From the NCBI GenBank assembly GCA_947627075.1, contig CANQUR010000097.1:1-6072 (forward strand): DNA of 6,072 bases. Reading direction: 5' to 3'. This stretch comes from an uncultured Clostridia bacterium (GTDB lineage Bacteria > Bacillota > Clostridia > Christensenellales > Pumilibacteraceae). Below are positions 1 to 5,903 of the stretch, in pieces. The position numbers and the translations under genes are program-made. A model generated the notes under the pieces. That model saw only the letters and a program-made list of their open reading frames with translations, had not been told where the DNA came from and did not search any database. Position 1 is the first letter of the stretch. Every line of letters begins with the position of its first letter.

Positions 1-303
1 ACAAAGAGCGATTCGCCAATCGTAGGCAAAGATCTCGATATTGACGTCACCGACAAGCGCGTTGTGCTTGTGGACGACGTGATGTTTACGGGACGGACCG
101 TAAGAGCTGCCATAGAGGCGGTATTAAAGCATGGCAGAGCGGCGTCAATTCAGCTTGCCGTTCTGATAGATCGCGGACACCGTGAACTACCGTTAAGACC
201 CGACTATGTGGGCAAAAACGTGCCTACGTCCAAAAACGAAGTCGTTTCGGTAAATATTCCGCCGTTCGACGACCATATCGGAGTGGATATTTACGAGCTG
301 TAA
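1..303 (+). CDS. pyrR: PyrR, pyrimidine operon attenuator / uracil phosphoribosyltransferase (3' part)
   Basis: C-terminal 100 residues of PyrR; the reading frame is open from the first base of the window, so about 80 N-terminal residues of a normal ~180-residue protein lie off the left edge. PyrR binds pyr mRNA in response to UMP/UTP to favour attenuation and usually has uracil phosphoribosyltransferase activity (uracil + PRPP to UMP), acting in the cytoplasm. The PRPP-binding signature is visible as VVLVDDVMFTGRTVRAA at window residues 21-37, followed by the family blocks IQLAVLIDRGHRELP and PDYVGKNVPTS. The TAA stop is followed 8 bases later by an intrinsic terminator, so pyrR is the last gene of its transcript here and the pyr biosynthetic genes are not directly downstream. 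The family call comes from recognising the motifs; which genes precede it cannot be seen. Confidence 0.95.
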   Translation, partial: TKSDSPIVGKDLDIDVTDKRVVLVDDVMFTGRTVRAAIEAVLKHGRAASIQLAVLIDRGHRELPLRPDYVGKNVPTSKNEVVSVNIPPFDDHIGVDIYEL

Positions 304-311
304 AAATATTA

Positions 312-345
312 AGCGTTCTCGTTCGCGGCGGGAGCGCTTTTTTTT
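312..345 (+). terminator. Intrinsic terminator of pyrR
   Basis: A 10-bp stem (312-321 with 329-338, two G-U pairs) closes a 7-base loop and runs straight into eight Ts (338-345). It lies 8 bases after the pyrR stop codon and upstream of the next promoter, so it separates pyrR from the cardiolipin synthase gene. Confidence 0.9.
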
Positions 346-361
346 GCGGACATTCGTATAA

Positions 362-390
362 TTGACTTTTGATATGAAGTATGCTAAAAT
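362..390 (+). promoter_or_regulatory. Sigma-A type promoter of cls, extended -10
   Basis: TTGACT at 362-367 and TAAAAT at 385-390 are separated by 17 bp. A TG one base before the -10 box (TGcTAAAAT, 382-390) makes it an extended -10 promoter. Transcription should start near 397, giving a short leader of about 30 bases before the ATG at 428. Read from sequence only. Confidence 0.8.
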
Positions 391-427
391 AGTCGAAAGC
401 ATAGACTAATCGTATGCGGAGGAACAA

Positions 428-1954
428 ATGAAGGCGTTGAAAAAGATATTCAGTCGAGCGGCGATGGTGCTTTTTATAGTGCTTTTGCAATTGCTACTGT
501 ACATATATATTTCGGACCAGCTTGCCGACAGATATATGTATATTTCGTTGCCGTTTAGGATCTTGAGCATAATTTTCGTTTTTGTCGTGATAAACCGCAA
601 AATGTCTGCCTCGTACAAAATACCTTGGATCATAGTTTTGATGATATTACCCATAGCGGGAGTTATTTTGTATCTTATCCTTGGCTATCCGCGTCTTAAA
701 CGCAAGCAGCGCAAGGGGCTTGAAGCGCTCTATGTCGAGACAAGCAAATATTGTAAGCAAGACGATCAAGCGTCGATCGCCCTCGAAGAAGTCGATCAAA
801 ATGCGGCGGGGCAGGCGAGATTTTTGCTCAATGCAAGCGGAATGCCTGTTCATATGGGCACCGAAACGAAATATTTTTCGAGCGGCGAAGCGGCTTTCGT
901 CGCTATGAAGGAGCGTCTCTCCCAAGCCGAAAGCTTTATCTTTCTCGAATATTTCATAATCGAAGAAGGAAAAATGTGGAACGACATCCTCGAGATACTC
1001 GAAAAAAAGGTGCGCGAAGGCGTGGATGTAAAGGTCATGTATGATGATTTCGGTTGCGCAGGCAAGATAAAGCATAACTATTATAAGGTGTTGAGAAGCA
1101 AGGGGATCGATTGCGTTCGATTCAATCGCATAACTCCTATCGTGACCGCATTCCATAACAATCGCGACCACCGCAAAATAACCGTTATAGACGGCAAAGA
1201 AGCTTTCGTGGGCGGATTTAATTTGTGCGACGAATATATAAATGAAATAGCTCCGTTCGGATATTGGAAGGACACGGGAGTATATTTGCAAGGCGCGGCG
1301 GTTCGCAATCTTACCGTAATGTTTTTACGCCAATTTATTGGTCAAAGCAAGCAAAAGATAGATATGGCAAGTTATTTGCAAAGAGAATATTCCGTATCCG
1401 GCAAAGGCTTCGTTCAGCCGTTCGGAGACGGTCCGGCACCTCTTTATGCGGATCATATAGGCGAAGAAACGTATCTGAATATAATCAATATGGCAAAGAG
1501 ATACGTATATATCACGACTCCTTATCTTATAGTGGATCGTTACTTTTCGGACGCATTGAAAACCGCCGCAAAGCGCGGCGTGGATGTGCGCATAATCACG
1601 CCCGGCATACCGGACAAAAAGCTCATCAATATAATGACTAAAAGCAGTTACGAGGAGCTGGTAAAAAGCGGCGTAAAAATTTACGAATTTTCTCCCGGAT
1701 TTATTCATGCCAAAACGTTTGTGTGTGACGATGAGATAAGTGTGGTCGGCTCCATAAATCTCGACTACCGCAGTTTTGTCCATCACTTCGAATGCGGAGT
1801 TTGGATGTACGGGACGTGCGCCGTAGAGCAAATGAAAAAAGATTTCAACGAAACATTGGAAAAATGCAGATATATTGACGACGACGCTTCCAAATTGAAA
1901 TGGTATCAAAAGATCGTCGCGTCCATATTGACGGCTTTTGCTCCGCTTTTATAG
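428..1954 (+). CDS. cls: Cardiolipin synthase, phospholipase D superfamily
   Basis: Membrane enzyme that joins two phosphatidylglycerol molecules to make cardiolipin plus glycerol. The 508 residues fit the family. Three hydrophobic segments are seen near residues 11-28, 41-55 and 66-87, then a cytoplasmic catalytic part with two PLD domains. Both HxKx4D active-site motifs are intact: H248, K250, D255 (HRKITVID, followed by the VGGFN block) and H427, K429, D434 (HAKTFVCD, followed by GSINLDYRS at 441-449). The C-terminal end is hydrophobic (IVASILTAFAPLL), as is common in this family. The ATG is preceded by GGAGGA at 418-423, four bases away, and by its own promoter at 362-390. No terminator with a T-run follows it, so some read-through into the uvrA-like gene 71 bases downstream is possible. 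Two motif-bearing halves plus the N-terminal helices make Cls far more likely than another PLD enzyme; substrate preference is inferred. Confidence 0.93.
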   Translation: MKALKKIFSRAAMVLFIVLLQLLLYIYISDQLADRYMYISLPFRILSIIFVFVVINRKMSASYKIPWIIVLMILPIAGVILYLILGYPRLKRKQRKGLEALYVETSKYCKQDDQASIALEEVDQNAAGQARFLLNASGMPVHMGTETKYFSSGEAAFVAMKERLSQAESFIFLEYFIIEEGKMWNDILEILEKKVREGVDVKVMYDDFGCAGKIKHNYYKVLRSKGIDCVRFNRITPIVTAFHNNRDHRKITVIDGKEAFVGGFNLCDEYINEIAPFGYWKDTGVYLQGAAVRNLTVMFLRQFIGQSKQKIDMASYLQREYSVSGKGFVQPFGDGPAPLYADHIGEETYLNIINMAKRYVYITTPYLIVDRYFSDALKTAAKRGVDVRIITPGIPDKKLINIMTKSSYEELVKSGVKIYEFSPGFIHAKTFVCDDEISVVGSINLDYRSFVHHFECGVWMYGTCAVEQMKKDFNETLEKCRYIDDDASKLKWYQKIVASILTAFAPLL

Positions 1955-1975
1955 CGCGAAAGGCATATGATTGAG

Positions 1976-2000
1976 GCTATTTTATGCTATGATAAATAGC
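1976..2000 (+). repeat. Short inverted repeat upstream of the uvrA-like gene
   Basis: GCTATTT (1976-1982) and AAATAGC (1994-2000) form perfect 7-bp arms around an 11-base centre, in the 71-base gap between cls and the uvrA-like gene. The centre contains the likely -10 box. No T-run follows, so it is a poor intrinsic terminator; an operator site or chance are the alternatives. Confidence 0.4.
1985..1993 (+). promoter_or_regulatory. Possible extended -10 promoter of the uvrA-like gene
   Basis: TGcTATGAT at 1985-1993 matches an extended -10 element (TATGAT is 5 of 6 to consensus) and resembles the TGcTAAAAT of the cls promoter. There is no good -35 box at 16-18 bp; TTGAGG at 1971-1976 is too close for this -10. 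The distance to the ATG at 2026 is suitable. Weak evidence; the gene might also be read from the cls promoter. Confidence 0.4.
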
Positions 2001-2025
2001 TGTTTACAAAAAGAGAGGTAGCATA

Positions 2026-3072
2026 ATGGACGAGAAGTCTAAAAACCGTGTCCGAAAGAATCCGCCCGATAAGATCGAAATTCGAGGCGGCAGAGTGCAC
2101 AATTTGAAAAATATCGACGTCGACATTCCTCTTAATGAGATAGTGGCGGTTGCGGGCGTTTCGGGCTCCGGAAAGTCTTCGCTTGCTCTCGGCATATTGT
2201 ATGCGGAGGGCTCGCGACGTTATCTCGAATCGTTGTCTACCTACACGCGAAGGCGCATGACGCAAGCCGAAAAGGCGCAGGTGGACGATGTGTTATATGT
2301 TCCGGCGGCATTGGCGCTTCGTCAACGCCCCGGAGTGCCGGGAATAAGAAGCACGTTTGGGACAGGAACAGAGCTTTTGAACAGTTTGAGACTCATGTTC
2401 TCCCGCCTTGCTTCACATCGATGCCCTAATGGACATTATGTTCCGCCGTCTCTCAATGTGGCGGCAGGAGCAGAGCTTGTGTGCCCGATATGCAATGAAC
2501 ATTTTTTTGCTCCGAGCGCGGAAGAATTGGCGTTCAACAGTCAAGGCGCTTGCAAACGCTGCGACGGAACGGGAGTGGTACGTATAGTGGACGAGTCTAC
2601 GCTTGTCCCCGACGAAAATCTTTCTATTGACGATGGAGCGGTCGCTCCGTGGCAGACGCTTATGTGGTCGCTGATGAAAGATATAGCGCGGGCTATGGGA
2701 GTAAGGACAGATGTTCCCTTCAAGGATCTTACCGAAAAAGAACGCGAAATCGTCTTTCACGGTCCTGCAGTCAAGAAAAATATAATCTATCAAAACAAGA
2801 CGAGCGGAGCGATGGGCGACATGGATTTCACCTATTTCAATGCCACTTATACCGTGGAAAATGCGCTTTCCAAGGTCAAAGACGAGAAGGGTATGAAGCG
2901 TGTGGAAAAGTTTTTGAGAACGGACATATGCCCCGATTGCGGCGGAACCCGACTTTCGGAAGCCGCTCGCGCTCCCAAACTTATGGGACTGACTCTTGCT
3001 GAAGTTTGTACTATGAACCTCGCCGACTTGATAAAATGGGTAAACCATGTGATGATGTGGCAAAGCGATTGA
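2026..3072 (+). CDS. UvrA2-like ATPase, N-terminal fragment
   Basis: 348 codons from an ATG preceded by AGAGAGGT (2012-2019) six bases away. Walker A of the first ATPase is GVSGSGKS at residues 44-51, followed by the UvrA block EGSRRYLESLSTYTRR (61-76) and a degenerate 'RSTFGTGTELLNSLRL' block (109-123). In normal UvrA the UvrB-binding domain comes next; here only a short Cys-bearing stretch remains (C133, then C153/C156 and C176/C179 as two CxxC pairs), which probably binds zinc. The CPDCGGTRL block (302-310) is also present. The homologous frame runs to about LIKWV (335-339); the last nine residues (340-348) are out-of-frame readthrough ending at TGA. The matching signature and Walker B lie in the next frame, so this fragment alone cannot form a working ATP site I. 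Gene symbol withheld because it is not the canonical uvrA. Confidence 0.85.
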   Translation: MDEKSKNRVRKNPPDKIEIRGGRVHNLKNIDVDIPLNEIVAVAGVSGSGKSSLALGILYAEGSRRYLESLSTYTRRRMTQAEKAQVDDVLYVPAALALRQRPGVPGIRSTFGTGTELLNSLRLMFSRLASHRCPNGHYVPPSLNVAAGAELVCPICNEHFFAPSAEELAFNSQGACKRCDGTGVVRIVDESTLVPDENLSIDDGAVAPWQTLMWSLMKDIARAMGVRTDVPFKDLTEKEREIVFHGPAVKKNIIYQNKTSGAMGDMDFTYFNATYTVENALSKVKDEKGMKRVEKFLRTDICPDCGGTRLSEAARAPKLMGLTLAEVCTMNLADLIKWVNHVMMWQSD

Positions 3073-4502
3073 TGGATCTCGGACTGTCATATCTTACTTT
3101 GGATCGTTCGGCTTCCACGCTTTCCACGGGCGAAAGACAAAGAATGCAACTTGCTCGCGCCGTGCGAAATCGAACGACGGGCGTTTTATATGTCCTCGAC
3201 GAGCCGTCTATCGGACTGCATCCGTCTAATTTGGAAGGATTGACGGGCGTTATGCACGATTTGATTTCGGATGGAAATTCCGTCGTTCTTGTGGATCATG
3301 ATACGAACGTTCTGTCAAATGCGGATTATCTTATTGAACTCGGACCCGAAGCCGGGGCAGGCGGTGGAAGGATAATAGCGCAAGGAACGCTCGAAGAAAT
3401 CGAAAGTGACCCTGTATCGCGCATAGGCGGATTTTTGACGGGCAAAAACGAGATAGCCGTAAGAGTTTCATTATCGCCATGCGAGGTGTTTTCTCTCGGA
3501 ACGATACACCTTTCAACGTCCGATATCCACACGGTGAAGCCATTGGAAGTCGATTTTCCCAAGGGGAGATTGACCGTGGTGACGGGAGTATCCGGTTCGG
3601 GTAAAACTACCATGGTTCTGGAAAGTTTGATACCCGCGCTCGAAGCGAGCATAAAAGGAGAAAGATTGCCATTGCACGTCAAAAGCGTGTTTGCAAAGGG
3701 GATAGAACGAATAAAGCTGATCGATTCCGCGCCTATAGGTATAAATGTGCGTTCGACAGTGGCGACATATGCCGACATACACGACGAATTGCGCAAGGCA
3801 TATGCAAGAACGCCCGATGCAAAAGAACTTAAATATAAGGATGGAGATTTTTCATATAATACGGGAAAGTTACGCTGTCCCACCTGCGACGGAACGGGAG
3901 TTATAAGCCTTGACGTTCAATTTTTGCCCGATGTGGATATCCCTTGCCCTGATTGCGGCGGCTCACGCTACGGCAAAGAAGCGACGCTTGTAAAACGAAT
4001 ATCGGGCTGTGGAGCTTATTCGCTTCCCGAGCTTATGGATATGAGCGTCGACGAGGCGTTGAAAGTTTGTTCGGATTTGCCGATAGTGGAACGCAAATTG
4101 AAGATCTTACACGATCTCGGACTTGGTTATCTTACGCTCGGAGAAGAAACGCCTTCTCTTTCGGGAGGAGAAGCTCAACGCTTGAAGCTCGCAAGCGAAA
4201 TGGGCAAGGGACAGTCGGATACGATCTTCGTTTTCGACGAGCCCACAATAGGTTTGCATCCATTGGATGTCGAAGTCTTATTGAAAGTCTTTCAAAAGCT
4301 AATTGAAAGCGGTGCTACTGTTATTGTCATCGAACATGATCTCGATGTGATTCGTAATGCCGACCATATCATTGATATGGGTCCGGGTGGTGGTGAACTC
4401 GGTGGATCGATCGTGGCTACGGGGACGCCCGATGAAATCTGTAAAAATGAAAACAGCGTTACCGGACTTTATCTCAAAAACTATATTTTGCGACATAAAT
4501 AA
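3036..4502 (+). CDS. UvrA2-like ATPase, C-terminal fragment
   Basis: About 488 codons if counted from the ATG at 3036; a TTG at 3006 is the other upstream option and neither has a ribosome binding site, so this is probably not an independent start. Family similarity begins near DDVAKRLMDLGL (about 3051). Seen in order, numbered from 3036: signature of ATPase I as LSTGERQ (29-35, Thr instead of the usual first Gly), Walker B VLYVLDEP (50-57), second Walker A GVSGSGKT (184-191), zinc finger C281/C284...C304/C307 around the FLPDV segment, signature LSGGEAQ (375-381), Walker B TIFVFDEP (396-403), switch His 434 in IEHDLD. LSTGERQ is, as far as I recall, typical of stand-alone clostridial UvrA-like proteins rather than a lesion. 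The gene ends 39 bases before a strong terminator. Confidence 0.85.
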   Translation: MGKPCDDVAKRLMDLGLSYLTLDRSASTLSTGERQRMQLARAVRNRTTGVLYVLDEPSIGLHPSNLEGLTGVMHDLISDGNSVVLVDHDTNVLSNADYLIELGPEAGAGGGRIIAQGTLEEIESDPVSRIGGFLTGKNEIAVRVSLSPCEVFSLGTIHLSTSDIHTVKPLEVDFPKGRLTVVTGVSGSGKTTMVLESLIPALEASIKGERLPLHVKSVFAKGIERIKLIDSAPIGINVRSTVATYADIHDELRKAYARTPDAKELKYKDGDFSYNTGKLRCPTCDGTGVISLDVQFLPDVDIPCPDCGGSRYGKEATLVKRISGCGAYSLPELMDMSVDEALKVCSDLPIVERKLKILHDLGLGYLTLGEETPSLSGGEAQRLKLASEMGKGQSDTIFVFDEPTIGLHPLDVEVLLKVFQKLIESGATVIVIEHDLDVIRNADHIIDMGPGGGELGGSIVATGTPDEICKNENSVTGLYLKNYILRHK

Positions 4503-4541
4503 AGAATTACGCAAGCAAGTTTTCAAAAAAACGGATAACAA

Positions 4542-4576
4542 AAAAGTCGGGAGAAAGAACTCTCGACTTTTGTTTT
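4542..4576. terminator. Bidirectional intrinsic terminator between uvrA-like gene and mscL
   Basis: A 12-bp stem (4542-4553 with 4560-4571, one G-U pair) closes a 6-base loop. On the plus strand it is followed by a TTTTGTTTT tract (4568-4576); on the minus strand the six As at 4540-4545 supply the U-run. It sits between two convergent genes, 39 bases after the uvrA-like stop and about 25 bases after the mscL stop, and should serve both. Confidence 0.9.
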
Positions 4577-4596
4577 ACTGAAAAAATTTTCGTACG

Positions 4597-5181
4597 TTAT
4601 TTGTTTTTGATTATTTCGCGAATATCCTTGAGGATGGCTTCGGTAGTATTTGCGGCTGCTTCTGCTGCTGCTTTGTCGGCTGCGGCCTTCTTTTCTTCGC
4701 CTATCTTCTTGTCGATAGCGGCGATTTCTTCCTTTGACTTACCTTCCTTGCGATACTTCTTATAATCTTCCTTCGATATATTCTCGCCGTACTTGCTTAT
4801 GCCCTTTACGCGCATTATCATTTTGAGCAGACAGAATATGACGAGCGCGATAAGAATAAAGTTGATGATCGCCGAGATGAACGCACCCCAATCGATGTAT
4901 ATCGAGTTTGCGACGTCGATTATTTTTTCGCCGGTTTCATTTAAAACATAAGCACCGTTTTCGCCTATAACATATTGCTTGTCGAGATAGGTGTATATCT
5001 CCGTAAGCCCCTTTCCGCCCGTAATGAGCTTGAGAAAATAATTGATAACGGGCATGAGGATATTGTTGGTGAGCGCCGTCACGATAGCTGTGAATGCGCC
5101 GCCGATGATCACGCCGACGGCAAGATCCATGATGCTGCCGCGTGAAATGAATTCTTTGAATTCACGGAAAAACTTCTTCAT
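4597..5181 (-). CDS. mscL: Large-conductance mechanosensitive channel MscL, extended form
   Basis: Homopentameric inner-membrane channel that opens under membrane tension and releases solutes during osmotic down-shock. The N-terminal amphipathic helix and first transmembrane segment carry the family signature (RGSIMDLAVGVIIGGAF, residues 14-30; the usual Asn of RGN is Ser 16), ending near NNILMPVI (39-46). The second segment is about 99-122 (GAFISAIINFILIALVIF...). The external loop between them is about 48 residues, longer than in E. coli MscL. After the second segment comes a lysine/glutamate/alanine-rich linker (about 125-178) and a C-terminal helix TTEAILKDIREIIKNK matching the LxEIRDLL bundle of other MscL proteins. 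At 194 residues it is longer than the usual 130-150. Start supported by AAAGGAG seven bases upstream and by a consensus promoter. It stands alone, convergent to the uvrA-like gene and divergent from rpsJ. Confidence 0.95.
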   Translation of the reverse strand: MKKFFREFKEFISRGSIMDLAVGVIIGGAFTAIVTALTNNILMPVINYFLKLITGGKGLTEIYTYLDKQYVIGENGAYVLNETGEKIIDVANSIYIDWGAFISAIINFILIALVIFCLLKMIMRVKGISKYGENISKEDYKKYRKEGKSKEEIAAIDKKIGEEKKAAADKAAAEAAANTTEAILKDIREIIKNK

Positions 5182-5210
5182 AAAATAACTCCTTTTTGAT
5201 TTATAAGCGA

Positions 5211-5239
5211 ATTATATCACCTTTGAAGGCAAATGTAAA
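5211..5239 (-). promoter_or_regulatory. Sigma-A promoter of mscL
   Basis: On the minus strand TTTACA (5239-5234) and TATAAT (5216-5211) are separated by exactly 17 bp, with a TG one base before the -10 box (TGaTATAAT). The start site should fall near 5204, giving a leader of about 22 bases that carries the AAAGGAG ribosome binding site (5195-5189). Confidence 0.88.
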
Positions 5240-5318
5240 CCGAATTTATATGATTTAACAGCCAAAAAAGGAAAAAAGAGCATTGATCGATAAATTTTTT
5301 TCAAATAAACAAAAAAAG

Positions 5319-5339
5319 CTTGTCAAATCGTTTGACAAG
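5319..5339. repeat. Perfect inverted repeat over the rpsJ -35 box (possible operator)
   Basis: CTTGTCAAA (5319-5327) and TTTGACAAG (5331-5339) are perfect 9-bp arms around TCG. The right arm contains the whole -35 hexamer TTGACA of the rpsJ promoter. With a bulged A at 5340, the flanking AAAG (5315-5318) and CTTT (5341-5344) extend the pairing. Read on the minus strand the hairpin is followed by C and seven Ts, so it also resembles a terminator for leftward transcription. A protein-binding operator, a minus-strand terminator, or both remain possible. Confidence 0.6.
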
Positions 5340-5360
5340 ACTTTACTTTTGTCCTATAAT
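5332..5360 (+). promoter_or_regulatory. Consensus sigma-A promoter of the S10 ribosomal protein operon
   Basis: TTGACA (5332-5337) and TATAAT (5355-5360) are both perfect and 17 bp apart. Just upstream, 5291-5317 is almost entirely A/T with runs of eight Ts and seven As, as in UP elements that bind the RNA polymerase alpha subunit. Transcription should start near 5367, leaving about 208 bases before the rpsJ start codon. Such strength fits a ribosomal protein operon. Confidence 0.92.
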
Positions 5361-5366
5361 AGATAA

Positions 5367-5564
5367 GCTGTGCATTGTGCGCAGTAGCTCGCCGAGGGTT
5401 GATGTCGGAGGTTACCGCATTAAAATTAGCATTTTGCGGAGAACTCAGGCGGACAAGTGCGGCAAAAGCCGTGCGGATCTCGAAGCGTTGTGATAAGAGC
5501 CGAAAGGCTCATATAAAAAGGCGAGTTTGACACACACGACGGAGTTGTTCGAGATCGATTGCTA
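5367..5564 (+). promoter_or_regulatory. Structured 5' leader of the rpsJ transcript (candidate autoregulatory RNA)
   Basis: No gene is seen in this stretch. Reading the predicted RNA gives several helices: 5367-5373/5379-5385 (7 bp, at the very 5' end); 5392-5395/5405-5408 (4 bp, weak); CCGC plus AAAAT pairing with ATTTTGCGG (5415-5439, 3-base bulge, loop TAGC); GTGCGGC/GCCGTGC with an AAAA loop (5457-5474); GAGCC-GAAA-GGCTC (5497-5510, GNRA tetraloop); and a perfect 9-bp long-range helix GATCTCGAA/TTCGAGATC (5476-5484 with 5548-5556) that encloses the GNRA hairpin and ends 9 bases before the TGGAGGT ribosome binding site. There is no hairpin plus U-run, so control by premature termination is not suggested; control of translation or RNA stability is more likely. 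Ribosomal protein operons are often controlled by a product binding the leader, but the E. coli S10 leader fold was not recognised here. Helices were found by eye without energy calculation. Confidence 0.55.
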
Positions 5565-5575
5565 TGGAGGTAAAA

Positions 5576-5884
5576 ATGGCAAGTCAAAAAATCAGAATTA
5601 AGCTTAAGGCTTATGACCATGACCTGATCGATCAAAGCGCCGCTCGCATAGTAGAGACGGCAAAAAAGACGGGTATCAAGGTAAGCGGACCGATACCGCT
5701 TCCCACAGACAAAGAAGTAGTAACAATTCTGCGCGCCGTTCACAAGTATAAGGATTCGCGCGAGCAGTTCGAGTTAAGAACTCATAAGAGATTGATAGAT
5801 ATTTACAGTCCTTCTGCCAAAACGGTCGACTCGTTGATGAAGTTGGATTTGCCCGCCGGCGTAGATATCCAGATCAAGTTATAA
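5576..5884 (+). CDS. rpsJ: 30S ribosomal protein S10
   Basis: 102 residues, the normal S10 length. S10 belongs to the head of the small ribosomal subunit and, as NusE, also takes part in transcription antitermination with NusB. Family blocks are QKIRIKLKAYDH (4-15), VSGPIPLPT (36-44), HKYKDSREQFELRTHKRLID (56-75) and the end LDLPAGVDIQIKL. An upstream in-frame ATG at 5564 would add four residues, but it overlaps the ribosome binding site TGGAGGT (5565-5571); the start at 5576, five bases after GGAGGT's core, gives the conserved MASQKIRI beginning and is chosen. It is the first gene of an S10-type operon, read from the promoter at 5332-5360 through a long leader, with rplC 19 bases downstream. 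Confidence 0.97.
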   Translation: MASQKIRIKLKAYDHDLIDQSAARIVETAKKTGIKVSGPIPLPTDKEVVTILRAVHKYKDSREQFELRTHKRLIDIYSPSAKTVDSLMKLDLPAGVDIQIKL

Positions 5885-5903
5885 GGCATCGGAGGGATAA
5901 GTT

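Larger units (their letters stand above)
2026..4502 (+). pseudogene. UvrA2-like ATPase gene, interrupted by a frame break
   Basis: One ancestral gene of about 820-850 codons is seen as two overlapping reading frames (2026-3072, frame 1; from about 3042 to 4502, frame 3). Together they give the full UvrA order: ATPase I first half, zinc segment, signature/Walker B I, ATPase II Walker A, zinc finger, signature/Walker B II. UvrA proteins are DNA-binding tandem ABC ATPases. The roughly 115-residue UvrB-binding domain is absent, as in the UvrA2/DrrC-like class linked to DNA-damage tolerance or resistance to DNA-binding drugs, so classical UvrABC repair is unlikely to be its role. At the junction the frame moves by -1 and about 18-22 residues of the usual linker between the ELL-type helix and the RLxxLGLxYL block are missing, which points to a deletion of 3k+1 bases or a sequence/assembly error. 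Everything else is well preserved, so the break is recent or artefactual. Confidence 0.75.

Noticed and set aside
647..1291. Long minus-strand open frame (214 codons) opposite cls
   Set aside because: It lies wholly antisense to a well-supported cardiolipin synthase, has no recognisable domain or plausible ribosome binding site, and reflects codon bias of the plus-strand gene.
3006..3072. Programmed -1 ribosomal frameshift joining the two UvrA-like frames
   Set aside because: The direction (-1) fits, but the 0-frame codons around ATA AAA TGG do not form an X-XXY-YYZ slippery site, no clear downstream stimulatory structure was seen, and about 20 family residues are missing at the junction, which a frameshift cannot restore.
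2413..3090. Long minus-strand open frame (225 codons) opposite the UvrA-like gene
   Set aside because: Antisense shadow of a conserved ATPase; the translation shows no known family features.
5298..5326. Divergent minus-strand promoter using the left arm of the palindrome (TTGACA on the minus strand) as its -35 box
   Set aside because: The region 16-18 bp further on reads TGAAAA/GAAAAA on the minus strand and has no acceptable -10 box; mscL has its own consensus promoter nearer to its start.
5526..5555. Second promoter inside the rpsJ leader, starting with TTTGACA at 5526-5532
   Set aside because: The -35-like TTGACA is perfect, but the position 17 bp downstream reads CGAGAT and neighbouring spacings give no -10 box.
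5564..5575. Upstream in-frame ATG as the start of rpsJ
   Set aside because: It overlaps the ribosome binding site TGGAGGT and would add MEVK before the conserved S10 N-terminus; the ATG at 5576 has the right spacing.
5426..5743. Minus-strand open frame of 105 codons across the leader and rpsJ
   Set aside because: It is antisense to the conserved rpsJ gene and to the leader, and its product shows no recognisable family.
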